Assembly: GCA_035649895.1 (NCBI GenBank)
Contig: DASRIS010000018.1
Span: forward strand, 26,671-90,670
DNA: 64,000 nucleotides
From: DASSUC01 sp035649895
Lineage (GTDB): Bacteria; Actinomycetota; Actinomycetes; Mycobacteriales; Micromonosporaceae
Direction: 5' to 3'
In this document: positions 26,928 through 35,927 of the stretch, in pieces
How positions within the stretch are numbered: position 1 is the first letter of the stretch
Layout of the letters: each line of letters starts with the position of its first letter
The notes under the pieces: model-generated
Database searches by the model: none
Told to the model about the DNA's origin: nothing
Seen by the model: only the letters and a program-made list of their open reading frames with translations
Translations under genes and position numbers: made by a program

Positions 26928-27902
26928 TCAGGACGCGCCAGCGCCCCGGCGGGCCGCGGCAACCGCGAACACCGCCCGTTCCAGTGCGTACGCCCGGTCG
27001 TCCGACCCGCCCTTGACCTCGGCGTTGCACACCGCTGCCGCTTGCATGGCGTCGGCCAGCCCCTCCGCCGACCAGCCCCGCGCCTGCCGCTGCGCCCGCT
27101 CGATCTTCCACGCCGGCATGCCGAGCCCGCTCGCCAGCTGGTACGGGTTGCCCCGGCCGGCCGCGGCGACCCGGGCCACCGTACGCACCCCGTCGGCGAG
27201 CGCGTCCGCGATGGGCACCGGGTCCACACCGATGTGCAAGGCCCAGCGCAGCGCCTCCAGTGCGGCGGGCACGTCGCCGACCATCGCGGCGTCGGCGACC
27301 GTGAAGCCACTGACCTCGGCCCGGCCCCGGTAGTAGCGGGCCACCGTCTCGGCCGTGACCCGGCCATCGGTGTCGGCCATCAGCTGTGAGCATGCCGACG
27401 CGAGCTCGCGCAGGTCCGTGCCGACGGCGGCGAGCAGCGCCTCGGCCGCGTCCTCGGGACACCGGCCACCGAGCCGGCGGATCTCGCCACGGACGAAGTC
27501 GACCCGGTCACGGTGGCGGGTCAGCTTGGCCGCGGCCACGACGACCGCGCCGGCAGAGCGCAGCCCGTCGGCGAAGGCCTTGCCCTTGGCCCCGCCAGCG
27601 TGCGTCACCACCATGCTGACCTCAGGATCCGGGTCTCGGGCGTAGCTGAGCACCGCCGTAACCAGGTCCTTCTTCGCATCCTGGCCGTTGCGGACGACGA
27701 CCACCCGCCGGCCGCCGAAAAGCGACGGGCTCAGCGACTCGACAAGCGCACCTGGCACCGTGTCCGCCGCTGCGAACTCATGGACATCGGTCTCGGGATC
27801 AGCGGCCCGGACGGCCGCCACCACATCCGCAACGGCGCGGGCGACGAGCAGCTCCTCGTCTCCGAGCACGAGGCTGAGCGGGGGTGGAAGCGCCGTCGTC
27901 AC
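26928..27902 (-). CDS. holA: DNA polymerase III subunit delta (HolA)
   Basis: 324 residues from GTG 27902. Delta is the wrench subunit of the clamp loader that opens the beta ring. Visible family features are LVLGDEELLVARAVADVV at the N-terminus, LSPSLFGGRRVVVVRNGQDAKK (clamp-opening region) and the C-terminal helical KIERAQRQARGWSAEGLADAM. The longer frame back to 27977 lacks family character. It normally adjoins comEC, but here two genes lie between them. Confidence 0.93.
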   Translation of the reverse strand: MTTALPPPLSLVLGDEELLVARAVADVVAAVRAADPETDVHEFAAADTVPGALVESLSPSLFGGRRVVVVRNGQDAKKDLVTAVLSYARDPDPEVSMVVTHAGGAKGKAFADGLRSAGAVVVAAAKLTRHRDRVDFVRGEIRRLGGRCPEDAAEALLAAVGTDLRELASACSQLMADTDGRVTAETVARYYRGRAEVSGFTVADAAMVGDVPAALEALRWALHIGVDPVPIADALADGVRTVARVAAAGRGNPYQLASGLGMPAWKIERAQRQARGWSAEGLADAMQAAAVCNAEVKGGSDDRAYALERAVFAVAAARRGAGAS

Positions 27903-28126
27903 GGCGTCATCGTCGCATGGACCACCGACATGATGAGCCGCCGACCGGCTGCCCTCCACCCACCAGCCGGCAGCCACGGCCTGAGATGGATGTGGGCGGG
28001 CTACCCGCCCACGACGGTCGCAAAGCCGACGTCGTCGGGATGTCGACCGTTGTATCTGTTGTTAAACCTAGCGTTGGCGACACTTAACTATCGGTAACAA
28101 GCGTTGGAAGCCCTGCGGGAGAGACG
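27903..28126. other. relatively AT-rich control region upstream of the C39-like gene
   Basis: No gene is visible. The part 28050-28100 is unusually AT-rich for this window and has an inverted repeat TTGTTA (28059-28064) with TAACAA (28095-28100). It also has a TTGGCG hexamer at 28073. A GGGAGAG site lies just before the ATG at 28127. It probably contains the promoters of both holA and the plus-strand gene. Confidence 0.45.
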
Positions 28127-28816
28127 ATGCAGCGCAGGTTCCTGCCATCCCGGGATGGCTTCGCCTTTGTCAACACCTGGCCGAGCCAGCCGGCGTGGGA
28201 GCACAAGACCTGGGTCGGCAGGGTCACCGTGGGGGACGCCGCTGCGGGGCTCTGCGGCGGCATGGTCTACGCGGCGCTCGACTACTGGCAGTCCGGTACG
28301 CCGTTGCCGCCCGAGCAACCCAAAGCCGGCCACCCGCTCTACCGCTTCATCGTCCGGCGGCTGGTCAGGTCCTGGTTCCCGCTGGCCGGAGTCCGTTACT
28401 ACCGGTGGATGAGGTTGCCCGACAGCGACACGAGCCGCATCCTGCTCGGCCGCTCGGTGCGCGACCGGCGCGGCCTGGCGTGGCGCACGGTGGAGCAGCA
28501 GTGGCAAGGCGTCTACAAGGACCTCGACCGAGGGAACCCAGTCCCGCTCGGCGTGGTCACCATGGCTTCGGTCGACCCCCGGAACGTGAGACATAACCAT
28601 CAAGTGCTGGCCTGCAGCTATGAAAGGGCCGACGGCAGGGTCACCATCCAGGTGTACGACCCGAACCGCGGTCGCCGCGACGACATCTTCATCCGCTTCG
28701 ACGCCAGCGATGCGACCCGACCGACGACGTTCGAGCACAACCTCGGCATCGGCCAGCGGCCCGTCCGCGGTTTCTTCCGCGCCACGTACAAGCCCGCCCG
28801 CATTCCCGTCGCGTGA
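28127..28816 (+). CDS. predicted papain/C39-like cysteine peptidase family protein
   Basis: 229 residues. Three blocks stand out: GLCGGMVYAALDYW (residues about 41-54, Cys after Gly-Leu), NHQVLACSY (about 161-169, His) and VYDPNRG (Asp/Asn). Their order and spacing fit a Cys-His-Asn/Asp triad of a papain-like (C39-type) fold. No signal peptide is seen, so it appears cytosolic. I recognise the pattern, not a named family. GC content and placement between holA and comEC, normally neighbours, suggest acquisition. It opens with a good GGGAGAG site. Confidence 0.65.
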   Translation: MQRRFLPSRDGFAFVNTWPSQPAWEHKTWVGRVTVGDAAAGLCGGMVYAALDYWQSGTPLPPEQPKAGHPLYRFIVRRLVRSWFPLAGVRYYRWMRLPDSDTSRILLGRSVRDRRGLAWRTVEQQWQGVYKDLDRGNPVPLGVVTMASVDPRNVRHNHQVLACSYERADGRVTIQVYDPNRGRRDDIFIRFDASDATRPTTFEHNLGIGQRPVRGFFRATYKPARIPVA

Positions 28817-28846
28817 GCGGCCTCGTCGCCGGCCGGCGCCGCACGG

Positions 28847-29737
28847 TCAGCCAAGTGTGTTGAGGCGGCCGATGACGTGCTTGCCCAAGCCCTCGACGAA
28901 CCCGACCGGGTCGTCCCCGAGCGGCATCACGTGGACCTCCTGGATGCCGACGTCGGCGAACCCGCGCATCTGCTCGACGAACGCCTGACCGCCTTCGGCG
29001 GTGGGCTGGAACGGGCTGGCCCACAGGATGGTCCGGCGGATGCGGTCGAAGTCGGTGCCCTCCCGCGCGCAGTGTGCCGCCAGCACGTCGAGCTTGGCCT
29101 TGACCTGCTCAGGCCCTCTGTCCGGGCTGGCGAACAGGTTGCCGGCGTCACCGTACTTCGCCAGCAGCCGCAGGGTCTTGCGCTCTCCCTCACCGCCGAT
29201 CATGATCGGTGGACGGGGACGGGCCAGTGGCTGTGGCACGTTGCAGGTCTCCGCCAGCTGGTAGTGCTTGCCGTGGTAGGGACCATCGTCGTCGCTCCAC
29301 ATCTGGCGGACGATCTGCAGCGTCTCCTCCAGCCGCTCGAACCGCTCCGCCAGCGGCGGGAACGGCACCCCGTACGCGGCGTGCTCGCGTTCGTACCAGG
29401 CCGCACCGATGCCGAGCATGGCTCGCCCGCCGGAGAGCACGTCCAGTGTGGACACGATCTTGCCGAGCAGCCCGGGATGGCGGTAGGTGACGCCGGTGAC
29501 CAGCAGCTGTAGCTCGACCGTGCGGGTGTGGGCGGCCAGGAAGCCGAGGGTTGTATAACCCTCCAGCATCGGCTGCTCGGGCCCACCGACCATATCCAGC
29601 TGCAGGTAGTGGTCCATCACCGACAGGTTGACCACCCCGGCGTCCTCGGCCGCCTGCCCGACCCGGGCGACGGTCGGCCCAACCGCCGCAGCCCCGCCGG
29701 GCAGGGTGAAGTTCACCAGATGTACGCCGAGTCTCAT
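28847..29737 (-). CDS. LLM-class (F420-dependent) flavin oxidoreductase
   Basis: 296 residues from ATG 29737 with GGGGCGAG upstream; an earlier ATG at 29752 is possible. The bacterial luciferase-like barrel is marked by RLGVHLVNFTLPGG, GIGAAWYEREHAAYG and PPIMIGGEGERKTLRLLAKYGD. This GGxGExxTLRLLAKYGD pattern is common in F420-dependent members. It converges with the C39-like gene, 30 bp apart. Substrate unknown. Confidence 0.88.
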   Translation of the reverse strand: MRLGVHLVNFTLPGGAAAVGPTVARVGQAAEDAGVVNLSVMDHYLQLDMVGGPEQPMLEGYTTLGFLAAHTRTVELQLLVTGVTYRHPGLLGKIVSTLDVLSGGRAMLGIGAAWYEREHAAYGVPFPPLAERFERLEETLQIVRQMWSDDDGPYHGKHYQLAETCNVPQPLARPRPPIMIGGEGERKTLRLLAKYGDAGNLFASPDRGPEQVKAKLDVLAAHCAREGTDFDRIRRTILWASPFQPTAEGGQAFVEQMRGFADVGIQEVHVMPLGDDPVGFVEGLGKHVIGRLNTLG

Positions 29738-29777
29738 CCGTGCTCGCCCCATTCCCGTTTTCGTACCTGGTCAGACT

Positions 29778-32156
29778 CTAGGCACCCGGCCCCCGGGCGA
29801 CCACGGCGAGGCCCTCCCGGGTCAGCACGACGGCCAGGTCTCCCTGGATGTCGGTGCGTAGCACCCGGGCGCCGTGGCGGCGCAGGAGGTCGAGCACCGC
29901 CGGGTTGGGGTGGCCGTACCGGTTCCCCTCCCCTACCGACACGAGCGCGACCCGCGGCGCAGCCGCCGCAAGGAAGGCCGGGTCCTGGTACGCGCTGCCG
30001 TGGTGAGCGACCTTCAGCACGTCGACGGCGAGCCGGCCGGCGCCATGGGCGGCCAGCATCCTCGCCTGCTCCTCCTCTTCGGCGTCCCCGGTGAGCAGGA
30101 TGTCGACCCCGCGCACGGTGGCCAGCACCGCCAGAGAGTTGTTGTTCGCGTCGGACCGCGTGCCGGTGATCCGGCCGGGCGGTCCGAGCACGGTCAGCCG
30201 CACCTGCCCAGCCGCGTACGCCCAGCCGGCGCCGACCTCACCCACCGGCACACCGCGCCCGGCCGCGCTGCGGCGCACCAGTGCCCGCCCGGCCTCCGGC
30301 TCGGACCACGCCGGTGTCACCACCGCTGCGACCCGGCGCCCGCGAAACACACCGCCGACACCATCCACGTGGTCGGCGTGGAAGTGGCTCACCACAAGCA
30401 GCGGCACCGCGGTCACGCCCAGCCGGCGCAGGCAGGCGTCCGTGGCGGCCGGGTCCGGGCCGGCGTCGACCACGACTGCCTGGCCGGCGGTGACCGGCAG
30501 CACCACCGCGTCTCCCTGCCCGACGGCACACGCCACCACGAGCCAGCCCGGCGGCGGCCAGCCGCTGGCGAGCAGCCGGACTGGAAGCGCCCCCACCACT
30601 GCCGCGGCTGCGACGACGGCCGCGACCACCCGCACTGCTCGGCGCCGTCCAGCGAGCAGGGCTGCGACCAGCACTCCGGCCAGCAGCAGCGCGCCGAGCG
30701 CGCCTGACCGCCAGGGCAGGGCGCCCGCCGGGGTATGCGCGCCGTACCGGGCGACCAGCACCAGCCACCATGCCGGCCACTGGCCCAGCCAGGCCGCGGC
30801 GCTGGCAGCGGTTGACGACACGGGCGACAGCACGGCCGCGCCCACGCCGAGCACCGTGGCCGGCGCGACCGCGGGCACGGCGAGCAGGTTGGCGGGCACT
30901 GCGACCAGGCTCACGGTCCCGGAGAGCCCCGCGATCACCGGAGCGCACGCGACCTGTGCCGCGGCCGGCACCGCCAGCGCCTCGGCCAGGCCGGCCGGGA
31001 CACCGCGGCGGCGCAGCGCGTCCCGCCACCAGGGAGCGAGCAGCAGCAGCGCGCCGGTGGCGAGCACGGAGAGAGCGAACCCCGCATCCCCGGCCAGCTC
31101 GGGGTCGACCATGATGAGCACCGTGACCGCCGCGCACAGCGCCGGCAGAGCGGCCCGCGGCCGGGCCGAGGCGAGCGCCACCAGCGCCAGGGCTCCCATC
31201 ACCGCGGCCCGCAGCACGCTGGGCGAGGGTCGGGCGAGGACCACGAAGCCGGCCAGCGCGAGCAGGCTGGTTGCCGCCGCTAGCCGTGGGCCGGACCGGC
31301 ACCACCGGGCGAGGAGCAGCACCGCGCCCATCACGATTGCGCAGTTCGCACCGCTGACGGCGGTCAGGTGGGTGAGCCCGGTGGCCCGGAAGTCCTCCTC
31401 GACGGCGAGGTCGAGGCGGCTGGTGTCGCCGACCACCAGGCCAGGCAGCAGTCCACCCGGCTCGTCGGGCAGCGGGGCGCAGGCTCGCTGCAGGCCGGTC
31501 CGCAGCGAGCCGGCCACCCGCTGGTGCCACGGCGGCGGGGCGAGCAGCTGCGGTGTAGCGCTCGCCGAGAGCACCGCAGCGCGCAGGTCACCGCCGCGCG
31601 CCGGGGTCAGCCGGCCGGTCACGGCCACCCGCTGGCCGGGCAGGACCGCTCGCCACGCCGGGTCACTGCCGAGGACCAGCACCCGGACGTCCACCGCGAG
31701 GACCCGCGTCGAGCCGGCGGCGGACCACGTCAGCCGGTGCAGGCCGGCCGGGACCGCGGAGACCGCTGGCCGGCCGACCGACCCCCGCAGCGCCCGCGGG
31801 TCGTCGCGGACGACCAGCTCGGCCCGCACCGCAGTGCGGTCGCGTGCCAGCTCGGCGGTCTCCGCGGCGTCTCTTACCGCAACCCGGGCGGTCGCGGACG
31901 CGGCGCCGCAGACCACGCCCAGCAGCACACCCACGGCGGCCCATCCGGCTGCGGTCGTCACCGCCCCGCCGGCCATCCCCGCCCGCCGCCATACAACGGC
32001 ACCGAGCGCGGTGGCGAGGACCGCCGCGGCGGCACTGAGCACTGTCCCGGTTACGGCGCCGGCGTAGAGCACCGTCAGCGCGGCGAGCCAGGCGGCACCG
32101 GCCAGACCGGCCAGCCGCAGGTCGAGCCGCCCGAGGGCGCCAGCATCGCCGCTCAC
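29778..32156 (-). CDS. comEC: DNA internalization competence protein ComEC/Rec2
   Basis: 792 residues with about ten hydrophobic helices. The N-terminal part is DUF4131-like, then the competence domain (GLTHLTAVSGANCAIVMGA) and a C-terminal metallo-beta-lactamase domain with HFHADHVDG and TGDAEEEEQ. ComEC forms the channel for single-stranded DNA uptake and may degrade the other strand. It overlaps the comEA stop by 4 bp. Transformation is rarely shown in actinomycetes, so the role in vivo is not known. Confidence 0.95.
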   Translation of the reverse strand: MSGDAGALGRLDLRLAGLAGAAWLAALTVLYAGAVTGTVLSAAAAVLATALGAVVWRRAGMAGGAVTTAAGWAAVGVLLGVVCGAASATARVAVRDAAETAELARDRTAVRAELVVRDDPRALRGSVGRPAVSAVPAGLHRLTWSAAGSTRVLAVDVRVLVLGSDPAWRAVLPGQRVAVTGRLTPARGGDLRAAVLSASATPQLLAPPPWHQRVAGSLRTGLQRACAPLPDEPGGLLPGLVVGDTSRLDLAVEEDFRATGLTHLTAVSGANCAIVMGAVLLLARWCRSGPRLAAATSLLALAGFVVLARPSPSVLRAAVMGALALVALASARPRAALPALCAAVTVLIMVDPELAGDAGFALSVLATGALLLLAPWWRDALRRRGVPAGLAEALAVPAAAQVACAPVIAGLSGTVSLVAVPANLLAVPAVAPATVLGVGAAVLSPVSSTAASAAAWLGQWPAWWLVLVARYGAHTPAGALPWRSGALGALLLAGVLVAALLAGRRRAVRVVAAVVAAAAVVGALPVRLLASGWPPPGWLVVACAVGQGDAVVLPVTAGQAVVVDAGPDPAATDACLRRLGVTAVPLLVVSHFHADHVDGVGGVFRGRRVAAVVTPAWSEPEAGRALVRRSAAGRGVPVGEVGAGWAYAAGQVRLTVLGPPGRITGTRSDANNNSLAVLATVRGVDILLTGDAEEEEQARMLAAHGAGRLAVDVLKVAHHGSAYQDPAFLAAAAPRVALVSVGEGNRYGHPNPAVLDLLRRHGARVLRTDIQGDLAVVLTREGLAVVARGPGA

Positions 32157-33076
32157 ACCGTCACCAGGCTCTTGAGCTGGTCATACCTGGTGTCACCGAC
32201 GCCGTCGACCTGGCGCAGCTCGGCGACCGAGCGGAACCCGCCGTGCGCCGTGCGGTAGTCCAGGATGCGCTGGGCCAGCACCGGGCCGACCCCGGGCAGC
32301 TGGTCGAGCTGGGCGAGCGTAGCGGTGTTGAGGTTGACCGGCGCTCCCGCGGCCGGTTGGCCACCGGCCGGCCCTCCGGCACCGGGCGGAAGCGCGACAC
32401 CCACCACGATCAGCTCGCCGTCGGTGACCCGCCGGGCCAGGTTGACAAAGGCCAGGTCAGTGCCTGGCAGGGCGCCGCCGGCGGCGGCGATGGCATCGGC
32501 GACCCGGGCGCCGGCCGGCAGGTCGACCAGGCCCGGGCGCCGCACCCGTCCGGTGACGGCGACCACGACGGCCGTCGGGCTGGCCGCAACGGCCACCCCG
32601 CTGGTCGCGCCGGCCGCCGCGGCGAGTGGCTCGACCCGTGGCCGCGCCTGCCATGCCAGAACCGCGGCACTGAGCACGACCACGACCGCGACCGCGCCGA
32701 GCGCGCGGACCCCGCGGCGGCCGGGGTCCATCGCCCCAGCCAGCAGAGCACGGGTCGAGGTCGGGCTGACCGGTGCAGCCCGATCCGGGGTCGCGTGACC
32801 GGCGTCAGCCACCGGCAGCCCGCGCCCGCCGCCGGGCGGCACGGCATCCTGGACGCCGTGCCGCCCGGAGCCCAGAACAGAGCCGGGCACGGGCGCCCAT
32901 GCCTGGTCGGGCTCTACGTCAGGGGCGGGCGCCCGCGCGTGAGCAGGCTCCCCATCAGCGGTATGTGGCTCACCAACAACGCGCGGCCCGGCCGGCGCAG
33001 GCACGGCGGGCCGCAGCACTCGCGCCAGGCGTTCGTGCACGGCCGTCTCGTCGTCGCTGTCCCGTCGCTGCCACAC
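32153..33076 (-). CDS. comEA: ComEA family DNA-binding competence protein
   Basis: 307 residues from GTG 33076. A hydrophobic helix near residues 125-143 follows a disordered, Pro/Gly-rich N-terminus of about 110 residues, longer than usual. An SLBB-like domain (VVVAVTGRVRRPGLVDLPAGARVADAI) is followed by two helix-hairpin-helix motifs (NLNTATLAQLDQLPGVGPVLAQRILDYR). ComEA binds incoming double-stranded DNA and hands it to ComEC. The N-terminus is predicted cytoplasmic. Confidence 0.93.
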   Translation of the reverse strand: MWQRRDSDDETAVHERLARVLRPAVPAPAGPRVVGEPHTADGEPAHARAPAPDVEPDQAWAPVPGSVLGSGRHGVQDAVPPGGGRGLPVADAGHATPDRAAPVSPTSTRALLAGAMDPGRRGVRALGAVAVVVVLSAAVLAWQARPRVEPLAAAAGATSGVAVAASPTAVVVAVTGRVRRPGLVDLPAGARVADAIAAAGGALPGTDLAFVNLARRVTDGELIVVGVALPPGAGGPAGGQPAAGAPVNLNTATLAQLDQLPGVGPVLAQRILDYRTAHGGFRSVAELRQVDGVGDTRYDQLKSLVTV

Positions 33077-33219
33077 GTGGCGACCGTAGGCGGATGAGCG
33101 GGCCGGGTGCCGCTGCTGCCGCTGTCCGCTGTGGACAGCCGAGGGGGGTGTGGATGAGCTACCGCCGAGCCCCGCGATCTGCTATGGCCCAGCATCCGCC
33201 CTCATCGGCCGACAGCCGC

Positions 33220-34068
33220 TCACCCACACCGGTGGACCACGATGCCGGCGAACCCTGGCCCGACGTGGGCGGCGACCGCGGGCCCCAGCTCGCAGACGTA
33301 GCGCTCCCGCAGCCGCCCGCCGAGCCGCTCGGCGACCGTCTCCATCAGCTGCGCTCCCCGCTCCGCCATGGCCAGGTGGTGGACCGCGACGTCCACCTCG
33401 GACTCGCCGGCCGCCTCCACCGCCAGGTCCACCAGGCGTGCCAGGGCACGGCTGGCGGTACGCACCTTGTCCCGTAGCACGATCCGGCCATCCACCATCC
33501 ACAGGATCGGCTTGACCGCCAGCGCGGTGCCCACCAGGGCCGACGCAGCTCCGATGCGCCCGCCCCGACGCAGGAACTCGAGCGTGTCGACGTAGAAAAG
33601 CGTGGTGGTACGCGAGACGGCGCCCAGCGCCGCGTCGCGTACCCCGGCCAGCGCGCCGCCGGCGGCCGCCGCGGAGGCCGCCGCCAGTGCCGGGAAGCCC
33701 AGCCCCATGCCGGTGGCCCGGGAGTCCACGACGGCGACGGAGTCCCCGACCTCCTCCGCGGCGAGCACCGCCGCGTCGAAGGTGCCGGAGAGCTCCTGCG
33801 ACAGGTGTACCGAGACCACACCGGTCGCACCGGTCGCGAGCAGCCGCTGGTACGCCTCGACGAACTCGGCGGGGGCGGGGCGGGAGGTCTTCACGTCGAC
33901 GCGGCGGCTGCGGAGCAGCCGGGCGACGTCGGCCGGCACCACATCCACGCCCTCGCGGCCCTCGACCCCGCCCATCACCACCACGAGCGGCACAACGGTC
34001 ACGTTGCGCGCACGGGCAAGATCATCGGGTAGGTACGCGGTGGAGTCGGTCACGACCGCGACGGGCAT
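33220..34068 (-). CDS. degV: DegV family fatty-acid-binding protein
   Basis: 282 residues. The N-terminal VAVVTDSTAYLPDDLA and central VSVHLSQELSGTFDAAVLAAEEV are family hallmarks. FYVDTLEFLRRGGRIG is the C-terminal signature. DegV proteins bind fatty acids; FakB-type relatives present acyl groups to a kinase. No FakA kinase is in the window. It is convergent with nothing and precedes the lipoprotein gene by 119 bp. Confidence 0.94.
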   Translation of the reverse strand: MPVAVVTDSTAYLPDDLARARNVTVVPLVVVMGGVEGREGVDVVPADVARLLRSRRVDVKTSRPAPAEFVEAYQRLLATGATGVVSVHLSQELSGTFDAAVLAAEEVGDSVAVVDSRATGMGLGFPALAAASAAAAGGALAGVRDAALGAVSRTTTLFYVDTLEFLRRGGRIGAASALVGTALAVKPILWMVDGRIVLRDKVRTASRALARLVDLAVEAAGESEVDVAVHHLAMAERGAQLMETVAERLGGRLRERYVCELGPAVAAHVGPGFAGIVVHRCG

Positions 34069-34187
34069 GCGCCGAACGGTATCGGATCCAGCTGGCCCGC
34101 TGCCCAGGCCGGACGGGCGCGTGCTCGGCGCGTACGGAGGCGGTGCTCAGGCCGGACGGCCGGTACGCACCACAGGTGAGGTGGGAC

Positions 34188-34634
34188 TCATGCCGGACGG
34201 ACGGCAGAGACCTCGAAGACCGGGCCAACCTGGCAGATGGTGGCGACGTCCGGGTTGACCTTGCCCTCGACGGTCACCCGGGCCCCGTGCCGCAGCAGCG
34301 TACGGTCGCCGCCGAGCAGCTCGTACGTCACGCCACCGGTACGCAGCACCAGGCAGCCACCCTCAATTTCGGACATCTCGACCGTCCCGGTAAGCGAGGT
34401 CGGGCTGGTTGGGGAGGGCTTGGTCGGGCCCGGCGCAGGGGGCGAGGGCGAGGGCGGCAGGATCGGCCCCGGGCTGGGCTGGGGCGGGAACGGGGAGTCG
34501 GACGAGGCCACGGATCCTCCTGGGGAGGTGGGACCGCTCGGTGCGGGGCTTGGACCGCCCGGCCCCGCGGCGCACCCGGCGAGCAGGAACGTGCCGAGCA
34601 CGACGACGGCTACGGATGTGCGACGCGTACTCAT
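34188..34634 (-). CDS. proline/serine-rich lipoprotein with small C-terminal domain
   Basis: 148 residues. A signal peptide ends in lipobox LLAGC (Cys at about residue 21). A Pro/Ser/Gly linker of about 60 residues follows, then a compact domain (TGTVEMSEIEGGCLVLRTG, GARVTVEGKVNPDVATICQVGPVFEV) that looks like an OB-fold-like barrel with two cysteines. It should be attached to the outer face of the membrane. Function unknown. Confidence 0.85.
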   Translation of the reverse strand: MSTRRTSVAVVVLGTFLLAGCAAGPGGPSPAPSGPTSPGGSVASSDSPFPPQPSPGPILPPSPSPPAPGPTKPSPTSPTSLTGTVEMSEIEGGCLVLRTGGVTYELLGGDRTLLRHGARVTVEGKVNPDVATICQVGPVFEVSAVRPA

Positions 34635-34689
34635 GTTCGTTGGACGCTACCCGGGCCGCACCGGTTCCGCGACCGCCGCCACTCGCCGC

Positions 34690-34745
34690 AGCCCGTGACC
34701 CAGCTCCGCGACCCCGGGGCTCCGTGACCCAGCTCCGCAACCCCC
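34690..34745. repeat. direct repeat CCGTGACCCAGCTCCGC
   Basis: The 17-base block occurs at 34693-34709 and 34722-34738, followed by GACCCC or AACCCC. Decayed copies continue to 34800. It fills the gap between the lipoprotein gene and the phosphatase gene. Confidence 0.6.
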
Positions 34746-34821
34746 GGTCCGCAACCGCCGGGTCCGCGGCTCAGGGCCGCAACCCAGCCCGTGACCCGGC
34801 GCCGCCCCGGCGGGGAGGCGC

Positions 34822-35418
34822 TCAGCTCAGGTTGTGCCCCCACAGCTGCCAACCGCGGACCGGGTCGTCGCGCAGCTCGGTCCAGTGGCAGTTGGCCAGC
34901 CCGCCAAGGGTCCGCGTGACCCCCTCCGGCCAGCCCAGCAACCCGGCGCAGCCCTGCCGCGCCGCGCCGCCGTGGGTGGCGACCACGACGGTCCCGCCGG
35001 GGCTGCGCTCGGCCGCCTCGCGCAGCGCCTCAGCCACCCGTTTCGCCAGCTCCTCAAGGTGCTCGATGGCGCCGCCCGGGGACGGGTCGCCGGCCCGCCA
35101 CCGGTCGAACTCGGCCGGCCAGCGCCGCCGTACCTCGGCCAGGGTCAGCCCCTGCCACTCGCCGAAGTAGCGCTCGCGCAGCCTAGGGTCGGCAGCGACG
35201 GGAAGCCCGGTCACCCCGGCGAGCGCAGCGGCGGTGTCGGCCGCCCGGCGCAGGTCGCTCGCGACGATCGCGTCGGGGTGCAGGCCGGCGAGGCGAGCCG
35301 CCGCGGCGGCGGCCTGCTCCCGGCCGAGCGGGCTGAGCGGCACGTCGTACTGGCCCTGCACCCGGTCGGCGGCGTTCCACTCGGTCTGCCCGTGCCGCCA
35401 GACGACCAGTCGGGTCAC
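34822..35418 (-). CDS. histidine phosphatase family protein
   Basis: 198 residues from GTG 35418, whose GTGA overlaps the rsfS stop. The catalytic WRHGQTEWN is at the N-terminus, DLRRAADTA and ERYFGEWQGL in the middle, and the second His is in ATHGGAARQG. It resembles broad-specificity phosphoglycerate mutase-like or phosphatase members (as in MSMEG/Rv2419c next to rsfS). In mycobacteria the adjacent gene is a glucosyl-3-phosphoglycerate phosphatase; the function here is inferred from family and neighbourhood. Confidence 0.86.
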   Translation of the reverse strand: MTRLVVWRHGQTEWNAADRVQGQYDVPLSPLGREQAAAAAARLAGLHPDAIVASDLRRAADTAAALAGVTGLPVAADPRLRERYFGEWQGLTLAEVRRRWPAEFDRWRAGDPSPGGAIEHLEELAKRVAEALREAAERSPGGTVVVATHGGAARQGCAGLLGWPEGVTRTLGGLANCHWTELRDDPVRGWQLWGHNLS

Positions 35419-35810
35419 GCGGCGTCGACCGGCGCCGACGCCAGGGCCCGGTCGACGAACGGGATGGTCGGGCAGTCCTTCCACAGCCGGTCCAGGGAGT
35501 AGAACTCCCGCTCCTCGCTGTGCTGGACGTGCACGACCGCGTCGACGTAGTCCAGCAGCACCCAGCGACCAGCCCGCTCACCCTCTCGCCGTACCGGCTT
35601 CGCCTTCTCCGGCAGGGCGAGCAGCCGCTCCTCGATCGCGTCGACGATGGCGAGGACCTGCCGCTCGTTGGGCGCGGAGGCGAGCACAAAAGCGTCGGTG
35701 ATCACCAGCTGGTCACCGACGTCGAGAACGACGATTTGCTGCGCCTTCTTGTCGGCGGCTGCCTGGGCGGCGGCCAGCGCGAGCTCGCGGGCGCGTTCAG
35801 ATGCGGGCAC
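35415..35810 (-). CDS. rsfS: ribosome silencing factor RsfS
   Basis: 131 residues from GTG 35810, preceded by GGAAGGAG. RsfS binds L14 and blocks subunit joining under starvation. Visible features are DVGDQLVITDAFVLASAPNERQV and DYVDAVVHVQHSEEREFYSLDRLW, both conserved. nadD-rsfS-phosphatase is a conserved actinobacterial order. Confidence 0.96.
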   Translation of the reverse strand: MPASERARELALAAAQAAADKKAQQIVVLDVGDQLVITDAFVLASAPNERQVLAIVDAIEERLLALPEKAKPVRREGERAGRWVLLDYVDAVVHVQHSEEREFYSLDRLWKDCPTIPFVDRALASAPVDAA

Positions 35811-35927
35811 CGGTCTCCTTCCGTCGCCGGACTTCACACCCGCCGAGGTCAGCTCTACTCCGGCGGTGCGGCTTCAAGCCTCTCACAAGACGGGTACGCG
35901 TACCCCGTAGCCACCCGCTGCGGCGGC

